Positions 11,319-23,999 of a DNA stretch of 64,000 nt are shown here, piece by piece; position 1 is the first letter of the stretch; every line of letters starts with the position of its first letter. The notes beneath the pieces were generated by a model. It saw nothing but the letters and a program-made list of their open reading frames with translations. It was not told the origin of the DNA and ran no database searches. Source of the stretch: Carallia brachiata (lineage: Eukaryota > Streptophyta > Magnoliopsida > Malpighiales > Rhizophoraceae); assembly GCA_021464245.1 (NCBI GenBank), contig JADCRB010000043.1, forward strand, positions 2,305,480-2,369,479, read 5' to 3'. The position numbers and the translations under genes are program-made.

Positions 11319-14300
11319 CTAACCATCAGCGGAGATTTGGGTTGTATTAGGCAATCTACGGCTGCGAACAAATGAACTGAACAGATGCAGAGCTCTTGAT
11401 GGCTGTGCATAAGGCACCATGTGGGCAGCACCTCTTACTGTGGCAAAAGTCAGCAAATTTCCATATTCTGTCACCCAACCTCCCACCTATTAGGAAAATA
11501 GTTATATTCAAAATGAGCACAGATGATTTTTTTGTAAGAAAAAACTGACCAATTTAATAATTTTGAGAATCTAAGTACCTGGCCTTTGTGAAACCAGGCT
11601 CCATATGGGACTGTAACCTTAAACTTAAGATCATGAGCGAGTTCGCGGACCAGCGTTCGTGAGCCCAACAGTGGTACAACAGAATCTTGATCACCACTAC
11701 ATCAGTTAAATAAATGATGATACCAGACATAAGTATAGTAATGGTAATGAGGATGTAAGAAATACAAGACATTCTCTGAAATGCTATATTTCATTGACTT
11801 GCCTGAATATCCAGACAGGAACACGGTTTTGAATTATCTTTTTCAGAATTGGAATCATGTTAATACTACCATCGGAATCATGGTAATTTAAGACCCTGCT
11901 TAATAAACCAAGTTACAAATAATTAGCTGCATTGTGTATGCATATAATACAACAAAAGATACAATGACTAGTAATTTAAACAGGGCCAATAGTATGGGTG
12001 AATCTTGTACAATTAAGTTCATCCAGTAATTCAATGACTGGACAATTTGGAATCCCTAGTATTACTCACCCGCTGCACATGGACCAGCTATAAGGTAGAT
12101 TAGTCCGATTTGCATGAAGAGCCTTCTGAACCTCAGGAAGGTTGAAATAGAAACGTCTTTCAAAGGACATACACACATCGACACCAAGACTCATCTTGGT
12201 AGCCTGCGTGTAGGCAGAAAAGAGCAAATGGATACTACGTAAGAAGCTTTGATATTTACCACTAAAAAATGAACAGAAGAATATAAAAGAATGCAAAAAC
12301 TTCATACCATCTTCTTCAATCGCAGTTCTTGCTCTACTATAGATGGATAACAAACATCAAGTATGACATCGTAACTGTTTATGTAATCACCAACAATTTT
12401 GTTTGCTTCTGATATGGCTTGGTTGCATGTATCGCTTACATTGTGAGGACTGGGAAAAGTGTAGTCATCAAATTCACATTCATTTGTGATCTTGAGGCCG
12501 ATTTCATCGGAAATCATCCCATGGGACCAAAAAGTATTCGTATGTTGCCGGAACATCCCGATCAAGTCTAAGAAGCGGATTCCCAATCTAATCAGAGAAA
12601 GCAAAGTGTTCAGAGAAATCAAAAGGTATACAAGAAAGTACTAGACGCCAAAGAAATGCCAGAAAGCGATGGATCAATATATTCTCATTGACATAGGACT
12701 AATTGAGTTTTCTTACGGCTACTCCTTTGATATTGAACTTGAAACCAGTGGAGTGTGCGTTATGGTCCAATAGAACTTCTGCGAGCTGTGGAATGTAATG
12801 GCCTGCGTAATATTCAAAGATCCAAAAAAATAACTGAAGCTGTGACTTGACTAAAGAAAAGGAAAGGTAATATGCTGCAATTGTATCCACAATGTTCCAA
12901 ACTTCTATAAATAAATGTCTTTGTTTCTCCGTTGTCAAAAGCAATATCCTTTGATGAACTTGACTTCATATTATATATTGAACCAAAATTTTATCTTCTA
13001 TAACTTTTCCTTTTGTCACTCGTTTAGAAATTAATAGATGGCAGTTATAATAGAGTAGCAATCTTGCAAATTTGGCCTCAAAAATTAGCAAGCACATAAA
13101 ATTATATCTGTTGATGCTATTTGCACACCTGCATAGCTTTCTCCAGTAAGAAACAATTCTCGGGTTTTGAATTCTGGGAACTTGTCGTACCACTTCAACA
13201 AGAACATGTGCATATCTTTGGCTGCCAAGAATAATGAATGATGATTAGATAAATAAGAGCAAAGATCAATCCTAATAACCATGGCGCACCTTATTTTGTG
13301 AGTTATATGTCATCAAATTAGAAGACAACTGGCTGGATTGGTAACAAGCTGTACCAGTGGAGGCATCCCCAGTAGTATAATCGGAGGAAGTATTTGAGTA
13401 GGACCATCCTACTCCAGCAGGAGACTCGACAAAGAGGAGATTTGATGCTGCAAAAGTTGAGAATTGATGTAAGCATGAGATCAGAGTTTCACTGGAATTA
13501 TATGCTTAAATCAGAGTTTGTGATGCTCATTCTACCTCTGTTCCAGGACATGGAGTTTCTTCGAAGGCCTCTGCCATCCCCTCTGGGGAAAAATGGACCT
13601 AACTCCGTGAAGGCACCTCCACCCACAGAGGAACAACCTGGGCCTGAACATGGAAAATTACCATCAAACACAATAACCAGCACAGGCTTTACTAAGACTA
13701 ATGAATTATCAATCATGGCAATAAAATCCGATTATATACAATTAACAAAAATTGTTTGAATCAGATATGTAAAATCTTTCAATTCTCAGGGTAGTCATTC
13801 CCGATCAATGTTCAGTGATGTACTGATTTCCCATCTAAGAATGAAAAGGATTTGATTGTCCAACTCTTGTCAGGCTGTACATAGTTCATTTGAATTGTTT
13901 GGCTAGACAACCTTCCAAACTTCCAGATTTTAGATCTAGCAATTGTTTTTTTTTTTTTTATGGGTATTGTTTGTCAAAGTTTGCTCTTCCTCCATTCTTT
14001 TAACCCCGGAATTTAGCAATCAAGTAGAGCACATAAGAAAAGCCCGCAAGGACCAAATTTGTTGCCAATTCAAAAATCAAAGTTAATGCTGAATCAGATA
14101 AATTATATGTATGTGCAGTTGTTTCCTTCTGACCACGACAGGTACAATAACAACAAAGTTTCACTCACAGATTGTGTAACTCTCAAATTCAATTGGGATA
14201 AGTTTGACGAATTTTTTCAACTTAAACGTTTAGCCACCTACAGCTACACGTGGGAGTGGGTATCCATTTACATGGAACAGAATGCTAAATTTGGCACTCC

Positions 14301-14878
14301 AAATCTTTTCAATAGGCTGAAAGTGGGAGGGAGAGATAGAGGAAAGGAATAGGAAATGGGTCCTTCTTGTGAAAATCAGAATTGAAGGACGTCAACGACA
14401 AGTACAGTTGAACGAGGGAAAACAACACAGTTGCTGCAAAAAAAGTTACTGAAAAAACAAAACCAAAAACCAAAAACAAAAGAACCCCATTAAGCAGACA
14501 TAATAGTACAACATCATAATCGAAAAATAAAAACAAAACTATAAATAATCTCAATATGAGAGAGAGAGAGAGAGAGAGAGAGATTTTATGACCTCCATTG
14601 AGCCAGAGAGCAAGGGGCTTCTTGAGAGGTTCCTTGTCAGCCTCAACAAAGTAGTAAAACAAGCTCCTTCCATTCTTAGTGTCCACATCAACATACCCTG
14701 CAAACTGCCTGAACTCAATCTTAGGTTGACCAGGCAACTGAACCACCAGATCCTCGGCCGGAAATCCCTCCACCACATTACTCACCAACCACCCAAAAAC
14801 CAACACAGCAGCTGCAACCAATACCCCACCGCCACCAAAACAGCACCTACCCTTCTCAGAAAACCCCATTGCCCTCAC
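11319..14878 (-). CDS. Serine carboxypeptidase-like protein, copy B, with a one-base frameshift
   Basis: Ten exons on the minus strand: 14593-14878, 13536-13643, 13355-13447, 13129-13221, 12717-12802, 12308-12587, 12070-12203, 11803-11895, 11579-11696, 11319-11486. Without the shift they would encode about 485 residues, the usual SCPL length. Catalytic triad: Ser in GESYAG (exons 4/5), Asp in GDQDSVV (exon 9), His in GAAHMVP (exon 10). The donor of the intron after exon 8 is GC (AG/GCAAGT), a known minor type; the others are GT. Exon 6 is 280 bp where both flanking phases require 279. The extra base is in a run of five A at 12529-12533, four in copy A, so the frame breaks near residue 240. 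It may be a pseudogene or a sequencing error. Confidence 0.82.
14558..14583. repeat. (GA)n microsatellite in SCPL-B intron 1
   Basis: Counterpart of 2068-2095, next to the intron 1 donor. Confidence 0.9.
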
Positions 14879-17800
14879 AAAAAACCCACACCCTATGTCC
14901 TATACTAGCTAATATGTATATAAAAATAATGATTCAAATAAGCAAACCAAAAAGGCACATTCAAAAAAAGCATTCACAAAAGAACCGGTGATAATGATAC
15001 TAGTATATGCATGTTGTCTGTATTATATGTATCTTTTAGTTATGAAACAAACTCTGTTGTAACAGGGCACGTGAATCCCTTTGCTTTAAGAAAAAAGTTA
15101 GGTACATAAATATTTTATTTCTAGCTCAAGATCTGGCTCCTCTGGAACTTACCATATCCATGCATAGAGCCAAATGGGGAAGGAACAACAACGTTAGAAA
15201 GTTGCTGGCCGGCAGGAAAGTGCTGGAATAAAATAATTTATTTATTTTCATTCTCCATAACTCCATGCCTGTGTAATTGTAATGGAGGAATCAGTTGAAA
15301 GGAGGAGTCAGTTGTTATCTATATCTATATCTATATCTATATCTATATAATTTATATAATAATATATTCATTTACAAAAGAGATAAAACTTCTCTTTAAA
15401 AAGCCTTTTTTAGCGGAATGCTTCATATTTTTTCAAAATTTTTATATTTAATTATTTTAATAAATTCAATTAAAATTTTTTTATTATACCAACATGGTTT
15501 AATATACCCGTGTTAAGAGTATTACTCTATATATTATGGCATTTCTTGTAGGCCAGAGCACAAAACCTACAACCTCTATATCCTAATGCACAAGATATGC
15601 GACGGGCCTAGAAAAAATTTTTGGGAGGGCAAATTCATATTTACATGTATAATATTTTGTGTCTTTTTAGTTTCAACTATATTTGTCATGTAACGTTTAT
15701 TTTCTGTAATGTTTATAGTTATGACATATAATGTTACATGATGTTAATCGAATGGCGTGATTAATTATAATATAATCACCGCATAAATTTCATCTTCAAC
15801 GATAATATTTATAGATATGATATATACATTTTGCATAATGCTAACTAAACGACGAGAAAAAAGTTATTTTTAAAGGAAAAAGATAAAAGTCATCGCAGTA
15901 AGACTATGACAAAGATATACAAGAATGAGCCACGTGGCGACAGCAGAATTATTGGTTATTAATAGGAAAGGATTTCTATTTGAAGACTAATTCGAACGCA
16001 TGAAGATACCTGGGAAATTCCACCTCTTTTGCATTGGTTGGTAAGCACTACTCGCCAATTGTCAATTGATTTGAGCAAAGTGGCGTACGCTTCTACGTAA
16101 TATTGCGTCTATTACAAGGCGTTTCAAACAAGATGGTTTGCTATATATGGATAGATGCTGATTACCGTCTAGATAAAATTTTCTGTAACTATGAAAGCAA
16201 TAGGTGAAACCAAGGAAAACAATGTCAAATATATTTTGGTCACCTATTAATGAGGTAATTATTAAGTATATAAGGTCTAATAAGTGACCATAAACACAAC
16301 TAATCAATATTTGTCGTTTATAAAATGATAAAAAAAATTGTTTTGTATCACTCAAAATAAATCAAAATCGAAACAATTAAGAGATTAAAATTCTAGATAT
16401 AGAGACTAAAAGGCTTCTTAGTTATAAATAAAAAAATAAAAAATCGAAAAAGGGATGGCCAGCACCCCACCACAGAAACAAAGATGGCCTGTTTTTTTTT
16501 TTTTAAGATATAAATGAAACAAGACTTGGCTATTAGCTCATTCTGGTTGACATTAAAATTCAATTAATATCTTTTTTGGTATTTTTCACTATGCCTTACT
16601 TATTTATTTTAAAAAAATCAAGAATTCTTGATAAATACACCACTCAATTATAATTTTATTCAAATAGAATCTTCTTAGTCTATCTCTATACAATTGAAGG
16701 GAGATAGCAGTTTTTTTGGAACTTTTGAGTCCGCAGTATTGAAGAAAGTAAAGAGGCAACAAAAATAATTTGATGTAGAGTTCCGTTTTAGTATCTCTTA
16801 TCTTCATCGCCTACTAATCCTTTTTTTGTTTGTTTTTAAAAGTTAGAATCAATATCCTGTTTCTTCATATTTTGTTGTGTTTCTTATTAAATTAATTTTT
16901 ATTAATTTAATTTACATGTTTTTTTAAGCTCTATATGAAATTGACCTAGTTGATAGAATTTGTTGACCGCAATTCAATTCTTTAGATCACGCCCTTTTTT
17001 TCCTATTAATCTCCTAATTTTGGTAAAGATTACGCCAATTAATTTGTGATATTTAGAGACCACAATATCACAAAAATATTTATTTCTAGATTATCGCTTT
17101 TGATGATTGGATTACGGAAGTGAAAAGTTTAGTGCAATACCATTTTTTACTTTAAATTAGCCACTTTGGCCTATTCATTTTTTTTTTTTTCATTTCGTTT
17201 ATTCATGTTTCCGATTCTAACTTGTAACCTGATCAAATTTATCTTTTCTTTGTTGTTAATATAGTTAACTTTGCTGATATATCAGTGATTACTCTTCAAT
17301 CCGTTGGCCTGAGAAATTTGGGTGATTGATGCATACTGATCAGATATAGAATAATTATAAAAAAGATAAATTTAGATTGGCTAAAAAAAATTACAAAATC
17401 ATCGAAAAAGCATCCAATGTCCTCCAACTCAAAATATTTGAAGGAAGAACTAAACAAGTTGTCGTAAACATTTTTTTTTGTACTTCTTATTTTTATTAAT
17501 TTTTTTAAGTGTAAATTATTTATAATTTTATATTATTTAAATATTATTTTATTATTTTCCATTTTAGACAGGCCTCACTTGTCATTCTTCCAACGTCATC
17601 TTCTCCTATCTTGTTTCTATCCATGTAAAAAGTTTCATTCGGCTTCTACGTCCGAAACCGAAAAGCCCTGTCCAAGAATTTGCCGGCCTGCATGCGGGTA
17701 CAGCGGCTAACGCCAATGACCAACTTGAAGCATTAGGCAATCACCAGACGGCAACTCGACCGACAGTCAGCGATAGAAGGAGCCGTACTCGTTGGCCGTA

Positions 17801-18372
17801 CCTCGGGAGCAGTGGCATGGGAAATTTTTTTTTTATTAAGAGCGGCACGGAAAATATGGACCCATTTTCACAAAAAGAAAAAAAAAACTGAATAACAATA
17901 TTTATATAATAATAAAATAATATGTATCGTTATATTATTAAATTTTTTTAAAAATAATAAAATAATAAATATTATTAGATAAATTATATATCTATTTTAT
18001 TTTTATATAAAAATTAAATTTTTTATTAAAACTCGCATCATAATTCGACTATTATACTAGAGACATGCGGGTTCGCGGAGCTCAAATTGAATCTTTAGCC
18101 AAAAACCAAGTTTCCCATGCCATGTGCCTTTTGAATTGAAATTTGGCCGAAGGCCATTTTGTGTGGCATGAAACTCAACCATTGACTACAATTGTGTTTT
18201 TATTATATTTTTTCCCATGATCGAAAATTCTTTTCAAGCAAATTTCGGTTGATAAAATCAACATTTTTATGGAAGAATCAGTAAAAAAAAAAAAAAAGGG
18301 TCCAAGCGGTTGTTTTGGTGTGTTAGGGATATCATTATCGCTAAACACAATGCATACATTATTGGTAAAAGA
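14879..18372. other. Intergenic DNA of unit B, first part
   Basis: Counterpart of 2391-5290. No gene recognised. It includes a six-base TATCTA microsatellite (15316-15348), AT-rich DNA and the higher-GC block 17570-17840 that is conserved in unit A at 4430-4700. The segment 15400-16550 contains DNA that aligns poorly with unit A. Confidence 0.55.
15316..15348. repeat. (TATCTA)n microsatellite
   Basis: About five uninterrupted hexamers. The matching site in unit A (2803-2870) is longer and irregular. Confidence 0.85.
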
Positions 18373-19168
18373 TGTTGTGAAGGCAGTTGAGGCTATTATG
18401 TGCTTGCTCAGGCTATTGTGTGCTGAGAGTCTCCTTGCCTTCTCTGTTACTCGTATTGAGCGTCCGTGCTTCTCGTGAGCTTCGTACTCCTTCGTGGGTT
18501 CTGGTAGGGGCTCTGTCCCCTTGGTTGTTGATCGTTGCTCTCTGAGTGCTTGATTTCTCTGTGGGCTTTGCTGGTTGGTCAGATATTGCTGTGTTGCTCG
18601 TTAGGTTCTCTTAGTGAGCGGCGCTTGCTTCAGATCCCCCGCCTCTCCTTGTTCTCTGATGGGTGGGATGGTGGGGGAGGGAGGCTTTTTGAGTTTGAAG
18701 GTGCCCCTGTACAGTCCAGTGTTCTTGCCTTCGAAGTCGCACATCGTCTTTTGCTTTCGGTCACCTCCTTTTGGTCTTCCTCCCTTTGTCTAGTCTTTGT
18801 GCTTTGCAGCAAATGGTTGGTCATGCCTCGAGTTTGGCGCTTTGGTGTGTCTCGCGTGCGTCCAGCGTTGCTAGAGTATAGCCGCCGACGGCCCCCCGGG
18901 GCTAGCCATTCACCCTGGTCATTTCTTCTTGGTGGGCCTGTCTTTTTCCTGAGCTGCGGGCTCAGGAACGGCTTTCTCTTGGGCTGCTGGAAGGTTGCTG
19001 GTGCTGGGTTCAGTCTGATGGGGTTGGGTGTTGTACGTAAGAGTGGTTGGAGCTGTGTCCCCTTATAATTTGCATGTGAGTTCCTGTTGGGTGGACTTTC
19101 CTTCTAAATTGTCTGGGTTTAATGAATGAATGCAGTTTTGCTCTTTGATTAAAAAACAAAACAAAAAA
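18373..19168 (+). mobile_element. LINE-like retroposed insertion in unit B
   Basis: About 796 bp of GC-richer DNA absent from unit A. It is flanked by a 17-bp direct repeat with two mismatches (18356-18372 and 19169-19185; ACATTRYTGGTAAAAGA). The right end is A-rich (AAAAAACAAAACAAAAAAA), preceded by a stretch like plant LINE 3' ends. A long flank duplication and an A-tail indicate target-primed insertion. The open frame 18535-19068 (177 codons) is Leu/Ser/Cys-rich and not recognised; it is not claimed as a gene. It could be a 5'-truncated LINE or a retroposed transcript. Confidence 0.7.
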
Positions 19169-19516
19169 ACATTGCTGGTAAAAGAGTAATTGAATAAATA
19201 TTAAATAAAATTAGTTGGTAGGCCGCACGGGGTTTAATTTTTTGTGGAATTAAATTTTTCTTGTGCAGACTTACTTAATAAAGAAATATGTAGAGTACGA
19301 TAAAACATTGTTTCATGAGGAAATAAGTTTAGATACTATATCAAAATTTGAATAATTACACCTCCCATAAAAGATATGAATTATCCTATATAGATATAGA
19401 TATGACTACCGAGAATAATAAACCTTGATTCCAGCCAGAGCAATGACAACAAACTCAAGTCGGGAATGAAGGCGTTCCTGAAAAAGGGCACTTAGTGAAG
19501 ATCTAACACTGGTGCC

Positions 19517-20057
19517 TAGGAGTGTTAAAAAAAATAAAAAATTTTCAATTAATCAAAAAAACTAAACTGAATCGAATTAAAATTTCAGCTAATTAAACAA
19601 TTTTATAATTAATTAAACAAATCGAATAAAAATTAAAATGTTTAGTTCAGTTTCAGTTTTTAATTGTAAAAAGTCACATTTAACCTAACCGAACTAAATT
19701 GTTATTTTATATGCATTTTTTTATTTTTTCTAATAATAAGAAAAAAATATTACTAATATAACAATTATTAACAAATAAATGTTAATAAAATATTATTATA
19801 TCTTAAATAATTACTTATTTATATTATATGTGGAATGACAATTTTAATTTTCTTTTCAAAAATACATCAGAGATATTTTTTTATATTTATATTAAATTTT
19901 TTATTATTAAATTCAATTAACCGAACAGTTAACTAAAACCGAATCAAAATTTTTAATTAATTAATTTTTAATTAACCGAATTTTTAGTTTGAGAATAATT
20001 TTAAATTTTATATAACCGAAAAATTTTAACTCAGTAACCGACCCATGAACAATCCTA
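19517..20057. mobile_element. hAT-like MITE in unit B
   Basis: About 540 bp absent from unit A, whose matching site is at about 5627. The left end TAGGAGTGTT matches the inverted right end TAGGATTGTT. The interior has repeated AATTAACCGAA and TCGGTT motifs, common in plant non-autonomous hAT elements. No clear 8-bp target duplication is left. Confidence 0.6.
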
Positions 20058-20312
20058 TTGATATCCACACCGCCTGGTATTGTATGCCATTAATTAGTAT
20101 TACTGAAAACGGGAAAACTGTACAATTGATCTATAAGCCAACAGGGCGTCCTCTGGATGACGCACTGAGAACGACAACCTGTTCGTGCTGATATATGCAC
20201 TATATATGTAAGGATGGTCTTGAGCATTTTAAAGGCATGCTTAATCTAAGATGGAACCTAAAAAAAATAAAAAATAAAAAATAAAAAACGAAAGATGGAT
20301 GAATTTTATTAC

Positions 20313-21893
20313 TCAAATATCCGAATAAAGTCGTACCAAACGCAAGGAATCAAAGGGCGTCCACTCCCTTTGCTTTTTGCTAAGGGGTCTGCCCTTCCCC
20401 GATTTTTCTCCATTTATCCTAACATTTGCCAAACCCCAAGTGCAACATTGTGCTTCCATGTCAAAGGAAATGAGAATGAAGACGCCATCACTTTCTGATA
20501 ATGGATCCGATGCAGCTCCCTGAGTGACGTATTTTACATACATAGCCCTTCCCTTGAACCGATCCAGCTCTTCTGGTATCCGAACAACCCTTTCAACACC
20601 CGGGGATGAAACCTGCCATGGATTCTTACATTTGAGGAGCCATGCTAAAATAGGTCAAATTTCAGCTCTAAACCATTGGCTAACAGATACGAAGTAAATC
20701 TACCACGAACCTAGCCAAACAACGTAAGCATATATATCCCAGTCTCACATATGCAACACTCAACCTAAGGTCATGTGGCCTCTACAAAATATGAAAATAA
20801 TTCTTTCTGTCAATCCATCATTTTGATACTAATGTATAATTGTCGAGGCAATATGGTGCATATGCATCGAGAGCTTTTTGTTCACAGTCATTCTTACAGG
20901 CGTAGATTTGCACCCTGTACAATGAGTACAGCTCAATGAGATTAGAAGAGCTTCACCTCCAAACTGATGTTATCAGGTATAGCTTTAGCAAGCTCTGCTT
21001 CATCCAACCTTGAGCGATAGGTGGTAGAAAAGGCTTCAATATCTTCCACAGTTGGGGAGCCAGACCTGCAATCTGTGTTTTAAATTAAAAATCAACAATC
21101 AGAAAAAAATGAGCGATAATTAGACTGGGAAGATAAACGGATTATAGGAAAATCGCTGAATCCTGGTTTTTATCAGCATAAGCTATCTGTAGCTGTTACA
21201 TATCTCAGAAGTTAGAACAACATCCAACAAGTATAAAATACCAACACCTAAACTTCAGAACTGTGAATCTGCTCAGGTTTGTATTCCAACTTATCAAGGA
21301 TAGAAAAGGCAAAACTGCACAATTTTTCAGATAATAAAAATTATTAGCCGGAAACTATGAATGAGACTTGCAGCTATCTTTTTCAGCACAAGAAAAGCCA
21401 AAATAGATGGATTTCACAAAACAAGCAATGAAGTATCATCTCCATTTCAGAAAAGCTGCATTGCACGATAGCCAACTTAGGTAGACCTTTTCCAACTCAA
21501 AATTTATTGAAAAAAAAAGGGAGAAAAAAACTTATTCCCAAAGTCTGGAGTTTGGACATTGTTCTGAAAGAAACTTACTTGTTTGTAAGCCTCTCAATGC
21601 GCACCCGGATTGTGGAATTCAACAATGTCCTAAAGGCATAAATTTTCACCTCCCCGTCAGAGGATAAACAAACCTCTTCAGCTATTGCTAATGCTCCTTT
21701 GTCCCACCATGTCCCTGCAAGGGCAATTCCACCTCCCCCAGCTTCATCCCCAACCTTCAGCAAGACAAAATAAAAAAGCATATCGTAGAGATAACATTAT
21801 GCACAGAAATATAAAATAAAGCAAGTAACTTTGTCCATTCTTCTTCCAAATATTCATCCTCAGAATCACCATCCTCATCAACCGCTAATGTCT
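20313..21893 (-). pseudogene. RimP-like (UPF0090) gene copy B, lacking exon 1 and the exon 2 donor
   Basis: Exons 3 (21579-21754), 4 (20957-21065) and 5 (20313-20612) still read open and keep the SSPGVER signature. Exon 2 starts at 21893, but its 3' end and donor are removed by a deletion of about 23 bp near 21837. Exon 1 with the transit peptide is entirely absent: a deletion joins intron 1 sequence directly to sequence just around the former start at about 22316, so 7.88-8.17 kb of unit A has no counterpart. Exon 5 is 9 bp shorter than in copy A (loss of Arg-Leu-Thr, in frame). It is probably dead, though the promoter motif survives at about 22907. Confidence 0.85.
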
Positions 21894-22316
21894 CTACACA
21901 GAATAAGAAAAAAAAAAAAAAGCTTTACTTAAAGGATTTGCAGTTTAATCAAGATAAGCCAAAGGCAAAGTATATTATAGCATAAAAGCAAGCTGAATAA
22001 TGATATATATTTCAAAAATGATGCCGTAAAATATCACAAAATTTACAATTATAAAAAAGTTAATCATTTTTTTAACACTATTAAGCTAAAAAAAAAATTT
22101 AATAATTTTTTTTTGTAATTGTATATTTCATATGTTTTATAATACAAATTTTTTTTATATATATCATTCCTCAAGCAAACTACACTCAAACTTCTCAAAA
22201 AAAACAAAATTAAAATCAGGGCATAATACACAAAACCCACGAAGGGGATTTCTGAAATGATTCATATCCTTTATTTTTTTGTAATAAAACAAAAGAGAGA
22301 AAAATTTAAAAGGTGA

Positions 22317-23999
22317 TTGGTGGAACTGAGCCTACTTGAAATTCAAAGGTGAAATGATTAAATCCATTTTTTAGTTTATTATATTCGATGAGAAATGGAT
22401 TGGGAAATTTTCATGGAGATGGCGGGTGAGTGTATAGGGCAAGCAGAGCCTTGGGCTCTCGGTTTCTTTCCGGTGTTTTTGAAGTTAGAAGAAAAGAGGA
22501 GAAAGGAAGGAAAAGAGAAAGAAATGGAAAGAAAATAAAATTATTTGAAATAGTAGGGAAAGTTGAGAAAAAGAAAGTATGATAAAAAAAGGATAAATAG
22601 TAAATTGTGAGAAAAAAAGTAAAAAGAAAATAAAATTATTTGAAGTGGTGAGAAAATATGAGAGAAAAAAAGTATGATCAAAAAAATATGAATAATAATT
22701 TATGAGAAAAAAATAAAAAAAATAAAATTATTTAGAATAATATAGTAAGTGAAGAGAAAAAAATAAAAAATAAATAAATAATAATAATTATAATTTTTTT
22801 CTTTCGACCCTTTTCTTTTTGCACAACAAATACGTACAAATACGTCCTTCTGCTGCTGCCTTTCAGCGGGGAAACATGTTACTGGCTGTGGCTCATTGCC
22901 TTCACAAAACGGCGTCGCTTGCAAGTCCATTCCTGTCAAATAAACTGCTCTCGGCGAGAGTCACGAGACCGCGGACTTTTATTATGGAGAGGAAAGGTGG
23001 GAAGCAACCGAATAAAAGGCCTCGTTTATCTAATTATGGCTAATAATTTACATATTTTATTTTACTTTAATTTAATTTTCATAATTTAACGTTTGATATC
23101 ACTACTTCATACCCCATATAATATTGCCATAAAGGATTTTCCAATTCTCAGAAGAAAACATTTTTTGATTTTACAAGAACAGTTTTAAAACACTAACAAA
23201 GTGTGATATGTAATTTTTATTGTGTACCTCAGATAATGTTGCCATAAAGGATTTTCCTATTATTAAAGGACAAATTTTTTTTATTTTACAAGAATGATTC
23301 TACAACATCGACAAAGTGTGAAATATATCGCTTAAATAATTGAATGCATGAAAATAAATAAATAAATTATCTAACTGTCAATACTGGTTAAATATAACCA
23401 TATGATCTTGCAAATTATGAAATGAGTTAGCTAGCGGTATTCATTGTATGTCAGTTTTCCTGACATTACTAATGGAAACCTTCGCCGAGAATTTGGATGT
23501 ATCTTATAATTTTATTCGTGTAAAGACTTCCAATTGTGGCTACAATAGACATTGCAGGCATTTCCTTCCTATATTGAGCTCTTTTCATGTTGTTGATAAC
23601 ATATATGACGCTCTATTGACGCTCTATCGAGGTAGGTTCGGGATAACATTTCAGTTATTGACATACATTGCATACCTTGAATCCTATCATTTTGAGGTAA
23701 AACTAATATACGGTAGGGCCCGGCGCTTGGGGGCAGTTCCATGGGGTAATATTGTTTTTCTTACCAGACGATAACAATGTTGGCAGGTGGGAAAGGACGA
23801 CTCAAAGATGCAAAATGGGACGCTCATGGCGAAGGAACCTCTTAAAATGCTGACACGCATTCTGAAGTAATCAGTTGAATTTCAACATGCTGCTCATTCA
23901 GTATCTGATAGCATCGTCTGTGACTCATTCTGATCTTTGACTCATCTATATCCCAAGCATTGACTCATCTACACTTGTAAGGTATGAAAAAATAACCAG
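22317..23999. other. End of unit B and 3' flank of GUX
   Basis: 22430-22830 is a unit-B-only insertion. It is purine-rich, with about three imperfect copies of a roughly 75-bp unit containing AATAAAATTATTTGAA (22527, 22627 and 22722 regions). 22840-23040 is the former RimP-B promoter. Homology to unit A ends at about 23505. 23506-23999 is likely 3' flank or UTR of GUX. No gene is seen. Confidence 0.55.

Larger units (their letters stand above)
12475..23505. repeat. Tandem segmental duplication, unit B
   Basis: Co-linear match of 1-9765. It is longer by about 1.3 kb, mainly through two insertions absent from unit A (18373-19168 and 19517-20057) and a purine-rich one at about 22430-22830. It lacks the Tourist-like element of unit A and the RimP exon 1. 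Confidence 0.9.

Noticed and set aside
18535..19068. 177-codon ORF as a protein gene
   Set aside because: It lies inside a retroposed insertion with an A-rich tail and has no recognised domain; kept only as part of the element.
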